Shown piece by piece: positions 19,063-27,209 of a stretch of 55,493 bases of DNA. This stretch comes from Actinomycetes bacterium (GTDB lineage: Bacteria; Actinomycetota; Actinomycetes; Propionibacteriales; Nocardioidaceae), in contig JAEZEJ010000034.1 of assembly GCA_023417775.1 (NCBI GenBank), forward strand, positions 1 to 55,493. Reading direction: 5' to 3'. Every line of letters begins with the position of its first letter. The first letter of the stretch is position 1. The position numbers and the translations under genes are program-made. The notes under the pieces were generated by a model. That model worked only from the letters and a program-made list of their open reading frames with translations, ran no database searches and was not told the DNA's origin.

Positions 19063-19875
19063 TCACTGACCTGTGAACCGAGGCTGACGCTTCTCACGAA
19101 ACGCCGTCACGCCCTCGACGACATCGCGCGAGTCGTTGACCAGCGCGACCGCTACCTGGGCATCCTCGACAGATTCCTCGAACCGCAGGCTCAGCGCCCG
19201 GCGCATCATCCGCTTCGAGATGCGCACGGCGAGAGGGGCCTCCCGGGCGAGCCGTTGAGCAATCTCATCGGCCCTCGCCTCGAGCTCGGCATCCGGCACC
19301 ACCTCATCGACGAGCCCGAGCTCCTGAGCCCGATCGGCCGAATACACCTCACTGAACCACGTCATCCGCTGAGCTTGGCGGTACCCCATGGTACGTGGGA
19401 AGAGCCACGCTCCGCCCTCGTCGGGCAGATAACCGAAGCGCCCGCTGGTGTCACCGAGGCGAGCCGACTCGGCCGCGATCCGGATATCGCACAGCAGTGC
19501 CAACGTCAGACCGCCGGCGACCGCCGGGCCGTTGATGGCGCCAACGATGGGCTTGTCGAAGTTCCACATCGCGATGGTGGCCTCGTGGATGCTCTCGCTC
19601 ATCGTCACCCACCAGCCGAGCTGCCGGCTGGCGACCTTCTTTGGGGTCTCTGGCTCGAACACGTCTCCACCGGAACAGAACGCGCGGCCTGCGCCGGTCA
19701 ACCGCACCACGCGCACCTCGTCATCGCGTGCCGCCTGATGAATGACATCGCGCAGCGCCTCGGCCATCTCCGCCGTGTAGGCGTTGAGCGCCTCGGGCCG
19801 GTTGAGGCTGATCCGCAACACCCCGTCTTCAGGTCCGCGCACCACCAAATGCGTGGTCGAAAGTTGATAGTTCAC
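19063..19875 (-). CDS. Crotonase-fold protein ECH4 (isomerase-type, paralogue of ECH2)
   Basis: A 270-aa enoyl-CoA hydratase/isomerase family protein. The GTG at 19875 (VNYQLSTTHLVV) follows GAGGAG; the open frame continues upstream without family sequence. Oxyanion segments AFCSGGDVF and NGPAVAGGLTLALLCDIRI are present. As in ECH2, hydratase glutamates are missing and GYLPDEGGAWLFPRTMG carries the alternative acidic residue. ECH2 and ECH4 share GGLTLALLCD, ARLGD and LPDEGGAW, so they look like an in-operon duplication that may have split substrate roles. Confidence 0.84.
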   Translation of the reverse strand: MNYQLSTTHLVVRGPEDGVLRISLNRPEALNAYTAEMAEALRDVIHQAARDDEVRVVRLTGAGRAFCSGGDVFEPETPKKVASRQLGWWVTMSESIHEATIAMWNFDKPIVGAINGPAVAGGLTLALLCDIRIAAESARLGDTSGRFGYLPDEGGAWLFPRTMGYRQAQRMTWFSEVYSADRAQELGLVDEVVPDAELEARADEIAQRLAREAPLAVRISKRMMRRALSLRFEESVEDAQVAVALVNDSRDVVEGVTAFREKRQPRFTGQ

Positions 19876-19900
19876 AGGACACTCCTCGTCGTTGTTCCTC

Positions 19901-20677
19901 TTATCCGCGTGTCGAACGCGTCCGCACGAAGGCGCGCGCCGCGGCAGCCGCCTCATCCGATCGCGCGCCGTCGATGTGGCGCGGGCTCTCTGCCGCCAAT
20001 GCCTCGCCGAAGGGCACCATCGCGTCGGCCAGGTTGGCCTTGATCCCGGCGACGGCCATGGACGGCAGAGCCGCCTTGGCCTGGCAGAAGCGCGTCAGCT
20101 CGGCCGCGAACGCCGCCGACGGCACCAGCGCGCTCGCGATCCCCAGTTCCACGGCCCGTTCGGCCTCGATCCGCGGGTCCTCGAGGAGGATGTGCCGGGC
20201 CGGGCCATCACCCAACAGCCGGCTCAAGGTCCACGCGAGACCGAAGTCGCCCGACATGCCGGCACTGACGAAGGCCGACTTGAACACCGCCCTATCGGAG
20301 ATCACGCGGAAGTCCGCCGCCATCGCCAATCCCATGCCGGCACCGGCGCAGGCGCCGTCAATCGCCGCGACGGTGATCTTCGGCATCTCGCGCAGGAGCC
20401 GGCTGGAGGTCGAATGCCGCAGCAGACGCTCGATCTGGACGTCCCGATCGCCGTCGGCGAAGGGGACGTCCGCCAACTCCTCCAGGTCGGCCCCGACGCT
20501 GAAGTGTCCACCCGCCCCCTTGATGACCACGAGGCGCACGTCGGGTCGCCGCGACTGCTCTTCGAGCGTCTGGTGCAGCTGGTCCAACAGCGGGGTCGAC
20601 AAGGCGTTGCGCCGCTCCGGGCGGTTCAAGGTCACCCAGCCGATGCCCTCGCGCACCTCGGTCTCCACCTCAGACAT
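19901..20677 (-). CDS. Crotonase-fold protein ECH5
   Basis: A 258-aa enoyl-CoA hydratase/isomerase family protein. ATG at 20677 overlaps the dehydrogenase stop by 8 bp. NRPERRNALS and HFSVGADLEEL are typical, followed by DGACAGAGMGLAMAADFRV, where Gly replaces the first hydratase Glu. The second region, KSAFVSAGMSGDFGLAWTL, resembles PaaG/PaaB-type isomerases, with Asp near the isomerase base position. A CoA-ester isomerase is plausible. The next gene (ECH4) follows after 25 bp. Confidence 0.83.
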   Translation of the reverse strand: MSEVETEVREGIGWVTLNRPERRNALSTPLLDQLHQTLEEQSRRPDVRLVVIKGAGGHFSVGADLEELADVPFADGDRDVQIERLLRHSTSSRLLREMPKITVAAIDGACAGAGMGLAMAADFRVISDRAVFKSAFVSAGMSGDFGLAWTLSRLLGDGPARHILLEDPRIEAERAVELGIASALVPSAAFAAELTRFCQAKAALPSMAVAGIKANLADAMVPFGEALAAESPRHIDGARSDEAAAAARAFVRTRSTRG

Positions 20678-21809
20678 CCATGACCTCCCACGATGTGTCG
20701 AGCACACGCGCACCGAGCTCGACGAGCGCCTCCTCAGTGCCGAGTGCCAGCAGCCGGCGCAGCTGGAAGCGCCGGTAGAAGTAGGGCGCATCGTGTTCCC
20801 ACGTGGCGCCCATGCCCCCGTGCACGAAGATGTTCGAGCTTGTGGCGTGCTGCTGGGCCCGGTCACCGGCCACCCGGGCCGCGACACCAGCGAGCATCGC
20901 GTCGTCGAGGTCCTCATCCCACGCGTCCGCGAACCAGGTCGTGCAGTTCTCGGTCATCTCCACCAGCCGGAGCATTTCGACCAGGCGATGTTTGATGGCT
21001 TGGAAGGAACCGATCGTCCGTCCGAAGGCGTATCGCTCACGCGCATGCGCCAGCGACATCTCCAGGCAACGCCGCGTGACACCGATGCCCTCCGCACCCA
21101 GCATCGCCTGGTGCAGTGCCCAGGATCGGGCGAGTTCGTCCTCCGTCAGATCAAGACGTGACGCCGGTGCACCGCTCAGTCGCAGATGGGCAAGGTCGGT
21201 TGTATGGTCGAACCGCACGACCGAGGTGAGAGTGACACCAGGGTCGTCCGGGCTCACCCGGAAGGCTGTCGGAATCTCCCCCGCGAGGGCGATGAGCACG
21301 AGGACATCGGCTTCACCGGCTCCCGCTACCCAGCGCAGGGTGCCGTCGATGCTCCAGCCATCATCACGGCGAACCGCCTTCGGAAGCGGCGCACGCTCGC
21401 CGGCCGCTCCCTGCAACCAGGGCTCCCCCGCGATGACGGGTGGACGAGCCGGGGCGAAGGCCAGCTGCGCCGCATCGGCAACCAGCTGATCCAGGTCGGC
21501 TGCTCCCGCCGCCTCGAGCAACCGCAGGCCGCCCCAGTGAGACGGAAGGCAGATCGGGGCCAGAGATCGCGCACACTCCTCGAGGCACACGATCGCCTCG
21601 GCGGGCCCGAATCCGAGACCCCCGTGCTGTTCGGCGACCAGCGCGGCGGGGAGGTCGAGGCTTCGCGCCAGATCCCAGCAGGATCCCACCGCTCCGGTGT
21701 CAGTGTCCTCTCGGGCCGACGCCACGAAATCGCTGCGTGACATCGCCGCGGTGACCGCCGCTCGCAATTCGACGAGCAGGTCGCCGGCCTCGGTCGTCGT
21801 GCCGCTCAT
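20670..21809 (-). CDS. Acyl-CoA dehydrogenase, beta-type subunit (pair 2)
   Basis: A 379-aa acyl-CoA dehydrogenase-family protein. The ATG overlaps the alpha-type partner stop (ATGA). It has a weakly conserved N-terminal domain (EQHGGLGFGPAEAIVCLEECAR), the RYAFGRTIGSFQAIKHRLVEM helix and NIFVHGGMGATWEHDAPYFYRR, then no YEGT(S/A)xxQ catalytic segment. This matches beta subunits of heteromeric FadE enzymes. Same gene order as pair 1 (alpha then beta). Confidence 0.84.
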   Translation of the reverse strand: MSGTTTEAGDLLVELRAAVTAAMSRSDFVASAREDTDTGAVGSCWDLARSLDLPAALVAEQHGGLGFGPAEAIVCLEECARSLAPICLPSHWGGLRLLEAAGAADLDQLVADAAQLAFAPARPPVIAGEPWLQGAAGERAPLPKAVRRDDGWSIDGTLRWVAGAGEADVLVLIALAGEIPTAFRVSPDDPGVTLTSVVRFDHTTDLAHLRLSGAPASRLDLTEDELARSWALHQAMLGAEGIGVTRRCLEMSLAHARERYAFGRTIGSFQAIKHRLVEMLRLVEMTENCTTWFADAWDEDLDDAMLAGVAARVAGDRAQQHATSSNIFVHGGMGATWEHDAPYFYRRFQLRRLLALGTEEALVELGARVLDTSWEVMDV

Positions 21810-22999
21810 GCCGCACCGCCTGCGAGGAGGCTCGAGAAGGGCACGTTCTTATCGGGCCTCGGCTCGGGAGGCAGTCCGAGCACCCGCTCGCCGATATTGT
21901 TGCGGAGCACTTCCTCGGTGCCGCCCGCCGAACGCATGCCCGGCAGGAATGAGATCGCTTCAGCCCACTCGCTGCCGGGTGCCAGCACGTCAGGGCCGAG
22001 CAGCTCGCCGAGCAGATCACATCCGCGCATCGCGGCGTTGACGAGCGTCACCTTGTTCAGACCCACCGTCGGAGAGGGTGCCTCGCCGTCGCGCAGACGT
22101 TTGACCATCTGGGCGCTGCCTTCTGCGACGGCGAGCAGTTCGACGGCGATATCGCCGAGCCGACGCAGTGCGTCACGATCGTGACGCAGATCGGGGCGGG
22201 CGCGCAGCGCATTCGCGAAGCGCTCGATGCGAAGGTTCATGCCCTCGCCGCTCAGCGCCATGCTCGACCGCTCGAACATCAGCGCACGCATCGCCACGGC
22301 CCAGCCGCGCCCGACGCCGCCGATGACATTGGCCTCGGGAACCTCGACGTCGTCGAGGAAGACCTCGTTGAACTCCGCCTTGCCCGAGATCTGCCGCAGT
22401 CCCCTCACACTCACTCCCGGCGCGTCCATCGGAATCACGATGAGCGTGAGACCGGCGTGCTTGGGGACATCGGGATCGGTCCGGACCAATGCGGCACCGA
22501 ACGAGGCGAACTGCGCATTGGTCGTCCAGACTTTCTGTCCGTTGACGACCCACGTCCCCTGCTCGCTACGGCGGGCGCGGGTGCGGATGCCCGCCAGGTC
22601 GGAACCGGCGGCCGGCTCGGAGAAGAGCTGGCACCACAGTTCTTCCCCTCGCAAAATGCCCGGCAGATAGCGCTGCTTCTGCTCCGATCCGGCTTCGAGG
22701 ACGAAGGTGGGCCCGAAGATCTCCATGCCGAGTACGTCGAAGACACCCGGCACGCCGGCACGCTCGATCTCCTCCTGGGCGATCGCGGACTCACGGTGTC
22801 CGAGGCCGCCTCCGCCGTACTCGCTCGGCCACATCACTCCGAGCAGCCCGGCCTCCACGAGCCGGGTCTGCCACGCGATGAGTTCCTCGCGATCGTCCGT
22901 CCTCGGCGCTTGAGAGGAATGCTCGGCCAGCCAGCGACGAGCCGCCGCACGAAATCCATCGTGCGTCGCCATCTCCGGGATCAGTTGCGGGTCTCGCAC
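21806..22999 (-). CDS. Acyl-CoA dehydrogenase, alpha-type subunit (pair 2)
   Basis: First gene of the nine-gene operon, 397 aa. GTG at 22999 follows AGGTGG; an ATG ten codons in is an alternative. Motifs: MWPSEYGGGGLGHRESA, WCQLFSEPAAGSDLAGIRT, GQKVWTTNAQFASFGA, FNEVFLDDVEVPEANV and the C-terminal SAGGTEEVLRNNIGERVLGLPP. The MCAD-type Glu position is again Gly. With the overlapping beta-type gene it probably forms an alpha2beta2 dehydrogenase; such enzymes act on steroid side-chain or ring CoA esters in Mycobacterium and Rhodococcus, which hints at a bulky substrate. Confidence 0.86.
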   Translation of the reverse strand: MRDPQLIPEMATHDGFRAAARRWLAEHSSQAPRTDDREELIAWQTRLVEAGLLGVMWPSEYGGGGLGHRESAIAQEEIERAGVPGVFDVLGMEIFGPTFVLEAGSEQKQRYLPGILRGEELWCQLFSEPAAGSDLAGIRTRARRSEQGTWVVNGQKVWTTNAQFASFGAALVRTDPDVPKHAGLTLIVIPMDAPGVSVRGLRQISGKAEFNEVFLDDVEVPEANVIGGVGRGWAVAMRALMFERSSMALSGEGMNLRIERFANALRARPDLRHDRDALRRLGDIAVELLAVAEGSAQMVKRLRDGEAPSPTVGLNKVTLVNAAMRGCDLLGELLGPDVLAPGSEWAEAISFLPGMRSAGGTEEVLRNNIGERVLGLPPEPRPDKNVPFSSLLAGGAA

Positions 23000-23011
23000 A
23001 TCGCCACCTAG

Positions 23012-23032
23012 TCAATCGATCGATCAATTGAT
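23012..23032. promoter_or_regulatory. Operator-like repeat upstream of the nine-gene catabolic operon
   Basis: TCAAT (23012-23016) and ATTGA (23027-23031) flank an AT-rich core containing ATCAATTGAT (23023-23032). Bases 23013-23032 match 7799-7818, in front of the importer operon, at 17 of 20 positions (consensus CRATCRATCRATCAATTGAT). It lies 13 bp before the GTG of the first dehydrogenase gene and faces the divergent TetR gene at 23145, so autoregulation and control of both operons by that TetR are likely. Confidence 0.65.
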
Positions 23033-23132
23033 GTCATTATTGGCTCCTCCCCCACTGACGTCAAGGGAGTTTCCGGCCCTCGGAGCCGAGCGATGAGTCG
23101 CCCGATAGGCGATACCGGCCTGTGGTCGCCTA

Positions 23133-23138
23133 TAGAGT
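23133..23138 (+). promoter_or_regulatory. -10 box TAGAGT for leaderless tetR2
   Basis: TAGAGT is followed by a 6-nt spacer (GGGCCC) and the GTG start at 23145, with no ribosome-binding site. This is the layout of leaderless actinobacterial mRNAs. Confidence 0.6.
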
Positions 23139-23144
23139 GGGCCC

Positions 23145-23771
23145 GTGAGCCAGAAACCGATAGGGGACGACTCCGCGGTCACGACCGATTGGGAACTCAA
23201 GCGGCAGCACATCCTGCGATGTGCTGCCGACGTCTTCCTGCGTCGGGGATATGAACGCGGCACCACCAAGGAGGTCGCTCAGCTCGCCGGCCTCAGTCAG
23301 CCCTCGATCTATCACTACGTGGGCTCGAAGGCCGACCTTCTCTCGGCCCTGGCAGAGCACGCCGGGCGAGTCCTGTCCGATGGCCTCGACGAGGCCATCG
23401 CGACCACCGACGAGCCCGTCGACCGGTTGAAGGCGATCATCCGCAACTTCATCATGGGGCAGATCGAGAACATCGGAGCATGGACGCTGTACTGGGAGGA
23501 GCACCACTCCATTCCGGCGAGCACCGCGCTGACCATGAATACCTCGAAGGCGCGCTTCGTCCACCGCATCGACGATGTGGTCAAGCAGTGTCAGCAGTGC
23601 GGCGCCTTGCCCGATGACACCCCTTCGGGCATCCTCACCGAGATCATGCTCGGTGCGATCGCCAATATCTATCGCTGGTATCGCACCGACGGACGGTATC
23701 CGGACGAGCAGATCGTGAGCGGCGCCTACTCGCTGTTCGGTCTCACGAAGGTCGGCACGAGCGACGAATGA
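23145..23771 (+). CDS. TetR-family regulator 2
   Basis: A 208-aa repressor. The N-terminal helix-turn-helix reads GTTKEVAQLAGLSQPSIYHYVGSKADLLSAL (about residues 38-68), followed by an alpha-helical ligand domain of the TetR_C type (W-T-L-Y-W-E-E-H-H-S region). It is divergent from the nine-gene operon, with 145 bp between starts. The repeated operator there and before the importer makes it the probable master switch for uptake and degradation. The GTG start has no Shine-Dalgarno and sits 6 nt after a -10 box. Confidence 0.9.
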   Translation: MSQKPIGDDSAVTTDWELKRQHILRCAADVFLRRGYERGTTKEVAQLAGLSQPSIYHYVGSKADLLSALAEHAGRVLSDGLDEAIATTDEPVDRLKAIIRNFIMGQIENIGAWTLYWEEHHSIPASTALTMNTSKARFVHRIDDVVKQCQQCGALPDDTPSGILTEIMLGAIANIYRWYRTDGRYPDEQIVSGAYSLFGLTKVGTSDE

Positions 23772-23780
23772 GGATGAGGA

Positions 23781-25454
23781 TCAGTCGTCCTCGTGATCGC
23801 GCAGCTCGAGGCCGATCTGCTCGGCGTCGAGGCGGTTCAACTGCTCGTCGATGACCTGTGAGCTGAAGGTGCCGAGCTCGCTCAGCCGCAGCAGCTCCGC
23901 GCGATCGGCGTCGATGACCGCGAGCCGCATCCGCCGCACCTGCGCGATGTCGAAGGCCGGTTCGGCGCTCTCCTGGGCCTCCATCAGCCGACGCAGGCGC
24001 TCGATCATCGCGTCGTCGAGGACGCTGTCGTCGAGTCGCTCCTGTTCGTCGAGCCACGCGCGGGAGGTGGTGCGCAGATGCGATCGGAGCTCCTCACGCT
24101 CTCGCTCGGTGGCACCGGGGTCGCCGCCGCTGAGGCCCAGCCGGCCGACGAGCCAGGGCAGCGTGCCGCCCTGGATGATCAGCGTCCCGACCGCCACCAC
24201 GAAGGCGATGAGCACCAGCAGCGAGCGTTGCGGCGTCTCGGCCGGGAGGGTCTGAGCCGCGGCCAGGGTGACCGCGCCGCGCATACCGGCCCAGACGAGC
24301 ACCACGGCCGCGCGGCGCCCGAACTGCACCTCGGTGAAGTAGTCGATATCCGCGAGCTTCTGGTTCAGCACCCATCCGATCCGCTTCGAGCGCGGGTGGT
24401 CCGGCGCCGCCGCGACGCGACCCTGGGCCTCGTTGATCCGCTCGCGCAGCTCGGGGAAGCGTCGCTGGCGGCGGCTCATCCACCAGATCAGCGGGCCGAC
24501 GAAGCCCGACCGGAGCACCAGGACCAGGGCTACCACGACCGAGGCGTAGACGAGGGCCTGCCAGGGATTGCCGTGCTGATCCTCCACGTCGCGCACGATC
24601 GCTTCGAGCTCGAGACCGATCAACAGGAAGACGGCGCTCTCCAGCACGAACTCCAAGGTGCCCCAGACCGCGCGCTCGGTCGCCCGGTCCTGTGCGGTGA
24701 GCCGCCGCGGTGTCCCGTGTCCGGCCACGAGGCCGGCGACGACCGCGGCGACGAGGCCCGAGGCATGGAGATGCTCAGCGGGCAGATAGGCCGCGAAGGG
24801 CGCGACGATGGTGATGGCCACACCGGCCGTGGGGTCACCGAGCTTGGCGCGGACCGCGAGGTTGAGGTGGCCGACGATGAGGCCGATGACGACGGCGACC
24901 GCCACGGCATAGAGGAAGTCGCCCACGACGCCCCACAGCGAGACGCTGGCTCCCGTCGCGGCGATGGCCGATCGCAGCAGGACCAGTGCCGAGGCGTCGT
25001 TCAGCATGCTCTCGCCCTCGAGCACGGTGACGATGCGCGGCGATACCCGGGCTTTACGGACGATCGAGGTGGCCACGGCATCGGTCGGGCTGACGATGGC
25101 GCCGAGGGCGATACCGGTCGCGAGTCCGATGCCGGGGATCAGCATCGAGATCACCCAGCCGATGACGACCGAGGAGATCACGACCAGCACGACCGAGAGG
25201 CCGGAGATCACCTTGAAGTCGCGGCGGAAATCCATCGTCGGCACGCGCACCGCTGCCGCATAGAGCAACGGCGGGAGCACCACACCGAGGATCCACTCGG
25301 GCCCGATCTCGATCTCCGGCACGGCGGGGACGAGGCTGACCGCGATGCCGACCATCACCAGCACGAGGGGCGCGGCGACCCCGACCCGGCCCGCGAGCGC
25401 GTGCACGGCGACGATCACGAGGAGCGCGAGGACGACGATCAGCGTGAGTTCCAC
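23781..25454 (-). CDS. Na+/H+ antiporter, CPA1 (NhaP/NHE) family
   Basis: Integral membrane antiporter of 557 aa. About twelve hydrophobic segments occupy residues 1-410. Ion-site motifs include GAIVSPTDAVATSIVRKA and LEGESMLNDASALVLL, and later FLLIGLELEAIV and WAGMRGAVTLAAA, all typical of CPA1. The C-terminal 130 residues are hydrophilic and acidic, probably a cytoplasmic regulatory tail. GTG at 25454 lies 6 nt after TAGCGT, suggesting a leaderless transcript. It is convergent with TetR2, nine bases apart, and looks unrelated to the catabolic block. Confidence 0.92.
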   Translation of the reverse strand: MELTLIVVLALLVIVAVHALAGRVGVAAPLVLVMVGIAVSLVPAVPEIEIGPEWILGVVLPPLLYAAAVRVPTMDFRRDFKVISGLSVVLVVISSVVIGWVISMLIPGIGLATGIALGAIVSPTDAVATSIVRKARVSPRIVTVLEGESMLNDASALVLLRSAIAATGASVSLWGVVGDFLYAVAVAVVIGLIVGHLNLAVRAKLGDPTAGVAITIVAPFAAYLPAEHLHASGLVAAVVAGLVAGHGTPRRLTAQDRATERAVWGTLEFVLESAVFLLIGLELEAIVRDVEDQHGNPWQALVYASVVVALVLVLRSGFVGPLIWWMSRRQRRFPELRERINEAQGRVAAAPDHPRSKRIGWVLNQKLADIDYFTEVQFGRRAAVVLVWAGMRGAVTLAAAQTLPAETPQRSLLVLIAFVVAVGTLIIQGGTLPWLVGRLGLSGGDPGATEREREELRSHLRTTSRAWLDEQERLDDSVLDDAMIERLRRLMEAQESAEPAFDIAQVRRMRLAVIDADRAELLRLSELGTFSSQVIDEQLNRLDAEQIGLELRDHEDD

Positions 25455-25460
25455 ACCCTG

Positions 25461-25466
25461 ACGCTA
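25461..25466 (-). promoter_or_regulatory. -10 box TAGCGT for leaderless antiporter gene
   Basis: On the minus strand TAGCGT, six bases, then GTG at 25454; no ribosome-binding site is visible. Confidence 0.5.
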
Positions 25467-25539
25467 CTCGCACCGCCTCTCTCGCGTCCGCTTCTTCCTC
25501 GCCCCTGGGCGGTGATCGACGCGGAGGCGCCGGACAGGC

Positions 25540-25545
25540 TATTCT
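25540..25545 (+). promoter_or_regulatory. -10 box TATTCT for leaderless membrane protein gene
   Basis: TATTCT, a six-base spacer (TGGAAT), then ATG at 25552. Confidence 0.55.
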
Positions 25546-25551
25546 TGGAAT

Positions 25552-26532
25552 ATGAGTTCCAGGAAAGCGCTCACGATCGGGCCGATCCTCGGCCTGCTCG
25601 CGCTCGCGCCGATCTCGGCCGAGTACCTGAGCGGCTACCTCGGCCAACGGCTCGCCGATCTCCCGGGCATCGCCGTCAGCCTGCTCATCCTCGGCCCGCT
25701 CTACGGGGTTCCGGCCCTGCTGATCCGCGAATTCGCCCGGCGCACGGGTCGCGGCTGGCCGAGCATGATCGCGATGGCGGCGGCCTTCGGCGTCATCCAG
25801 GCGGCCGTGATCGATCGTTCCCTGTTCGACCCCACCTATTTCGACGACTCGGACTTCTGGCAGGAGCTGCCGACGCCGCTCCTCGGGATGGATGTCAGCC
25901 AGGTGCTCGTCTTCGTCGTCGGGCACGTGATCTGGAGCTTCTGCGCGCCGATCGCCCTCGTCGAGGCCGCCAGCCCGCGCACCCGGCATCGCCCATGGCT
26001 CACCTGGTGGGGAGGCGCCCTCGCCGGCGTCGCCTATCTCCTGGCGGCGGCCGCGATCGCGGCCGAGACCTCCTATGTCCCGACTCCCGCGGAAATCGGC
26101 GGGGTCGTCATCGCCCTGGCCGCCTGCTCGGTCCTGGCCTGGCGAGCCCCACGCCCCGGCCGACGACGTTCCGGCCGGGCCCCCGGCCTCACCGTCACGG
26201 CCGTCGCGGCGCTACTGCTCATCGCCGTCTACTCGACCGCCGCCGCTCCCGAGCCGGGCCCGTGGGCGTGGCCCGGCGTGGCTATCGCGGTCGTCGTCCT
26301 CGGCCTCATCGCCTGGCTCACCAGCCGATGGTCTTCACAGGACGGATGGACCGGCCGCCACCTCGCGGCCGTCGCGGGCGCACCGCTCATCGTGTACTCG
26401 GCACAGGCCTTCCTGCTGCCGCCGGAGGGCGATGCGATGGCGAAGTACGCCACGAACATCGTCCAGCTCCTCGCGGTCCTCGCCCTGACCGCCTGGTGCG
26501 TCCACCGCGCCGGCCAGGAGACGTCCCGATGA
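25552..26532 (+). CDS. Integral membrane protein of unknown function
   Basis: A 326-aa protein I do not recognise. It has about eight to nine hydrophobic segments, beginning with TIGPILGLLALAPISAEYLSGYLG, and conserved-looking polar positions in AEYLSG and LIREFARRTGRGWPSM. The EYL and REFARR region resembles uncharacterised membrane proteins of Firmicutes and Actinobacteria. It overlaps the next gene (ATGA) and heads a likely three-gene unit with another membrane protein and a TetR. The transcript appears leaderless. Transport or envelope stress are only guesses. Confidence 0.8.
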   Translation: MSSRKALTIGPILGLLALAPISAEYLSGYLGQRLADLPGIAVSLLILGPLYGVPALLIREFARRTGRGWPSMIAMAAAFGVIQAAVIDRSLFDPTYFDDSDFWQELPTPLLGMDVSQVLVFVVGHVIWSFCAPIALVEAASPRTRHRPWLTWWGGALAGVAYLLAAAAIAAETSYVPTPAEIGGVVIALAACSVLAWRAPRPGRRRSGRAPGLTVTAVAALLLIAVYSTAAAPEPGPWAWPGVAIAVVVLGLIAWLTSRWSSQDGWTGRHLAAVAGAPLIVYSAQAFLLPPEGDAMAKYATNIVQLLAVLALTAWCVHRAGQETSR

Positions 26533-27209
26533 GGACGTGGACCCTGCGGGACCGCAGCCGGCTCTTCGTCGTCGAGGAGCTCGGCGACGGCGCGGTGCGC
26601 CTCCTCCGCGACGAGGAGCCGGTCGAGGAGCGCCGCGCCGGGGCATTCGACGACATCACGATCGCACTCGGCACCGTCGACGACGAGGTCGAGCAGTCGG
26701 TGCTCATCAGCCTCGGCCTGCGCCGCGGCATCCGCCGGGCACGACTCGTGGAACGGGTCGAGGGCGCCCGGGCCGTCCGCATCGACTTCATGCCGCCCGA
26801 GGGAACCCGCGCCCGCCGCCGCCACGACTGGCGCGAAGAGCACCCCCGCCTCTTCGCCGCCCGTCACGTCCTCACCACCGGACTCGGCATGCTCATCGGG
26901 CTACTGGGCATCGGTGCCCTGGTGAGCGCCTTCCTCCGCGGTCTGCTGCCGCGGATCGACTGGTCCTGGCTGCCGACTCTCCCGGAGATCTCGCCCCCGG
27001 GCTGGTTGCGCTATATCGATCCGGTCTACTGGATCTCGCGACTGCTGCCCGACTGGGACTGGTTCGGCTGGCTGCCCGATCTCGACCTGTCGTGGCTGCA
27101 GTATGCGGTGCCCTTCATCGTCGCGGTCCTCGTCGGGCTGGGCGAGCTGGATCGGCGCCGCAAACGTCAGGAACGCGAACGAGAGGACGACGATGGCTCG
27201 CCGGGCTGA
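26529..27209 (+). CDS. Unknown membrane-anchored protein
   Basis: A 226-aa protein. ATG at 26529 overlaps the previous stop (ATGA); the frame is open far upstream, but that stretch is antisense to the antiporter and part of the previous gene. Residues 1-115 are soluble and charged, followed by a hydrophobic segment (LTTGLGMLIGLLGIGALVSA), a Trp/Pro-rich extracytoplasmic stretch (WSWLPTLPEISPPGWLRYID), a second segment (LQYAVPFIVAVLVGLGEL) and a basic then acidic tail. No family recognised. Likely partner of the preceding membrane protein. Confidence 0.75.
   Translation: MRTWTLRDRSRLFVVEELGDGAVRLLRDEEPVEERRAGAFDDITIALGTVDDEVEQSVLISLGLRRGIRRARLVERVEGARAVRIDFMPPEGTRARRRHDWREEHPRLFAARHVLTTGLGMLIGLLGIGALVSAFLRGLLPRIDWSWLPTLPEISPPGWLRYIDPVYWISRLLPDWDWFGWLPDLDLSWLQYAVPFIVAVLVGLGELDRRRKRQEREREDDDGSPG

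Noticed and set aside
17938..20043. A 700-codon plus-strand frame over ligase 3, ECH4 and ECH5.
   Set aside because: Antisense shadow with no recognisable motif; the minus-strand genes are overlapping, motif-complete and coupled.
24078..27209. A very long open frame (over 1000 codons) on the plus strand.
   Set aside because: Its first part is antisense to the CPA1 antiporter and reads as His/Asp/Arg-rich low-complexity sequence. Only the last 226 codons (from 26529) look like protein and are annotated.
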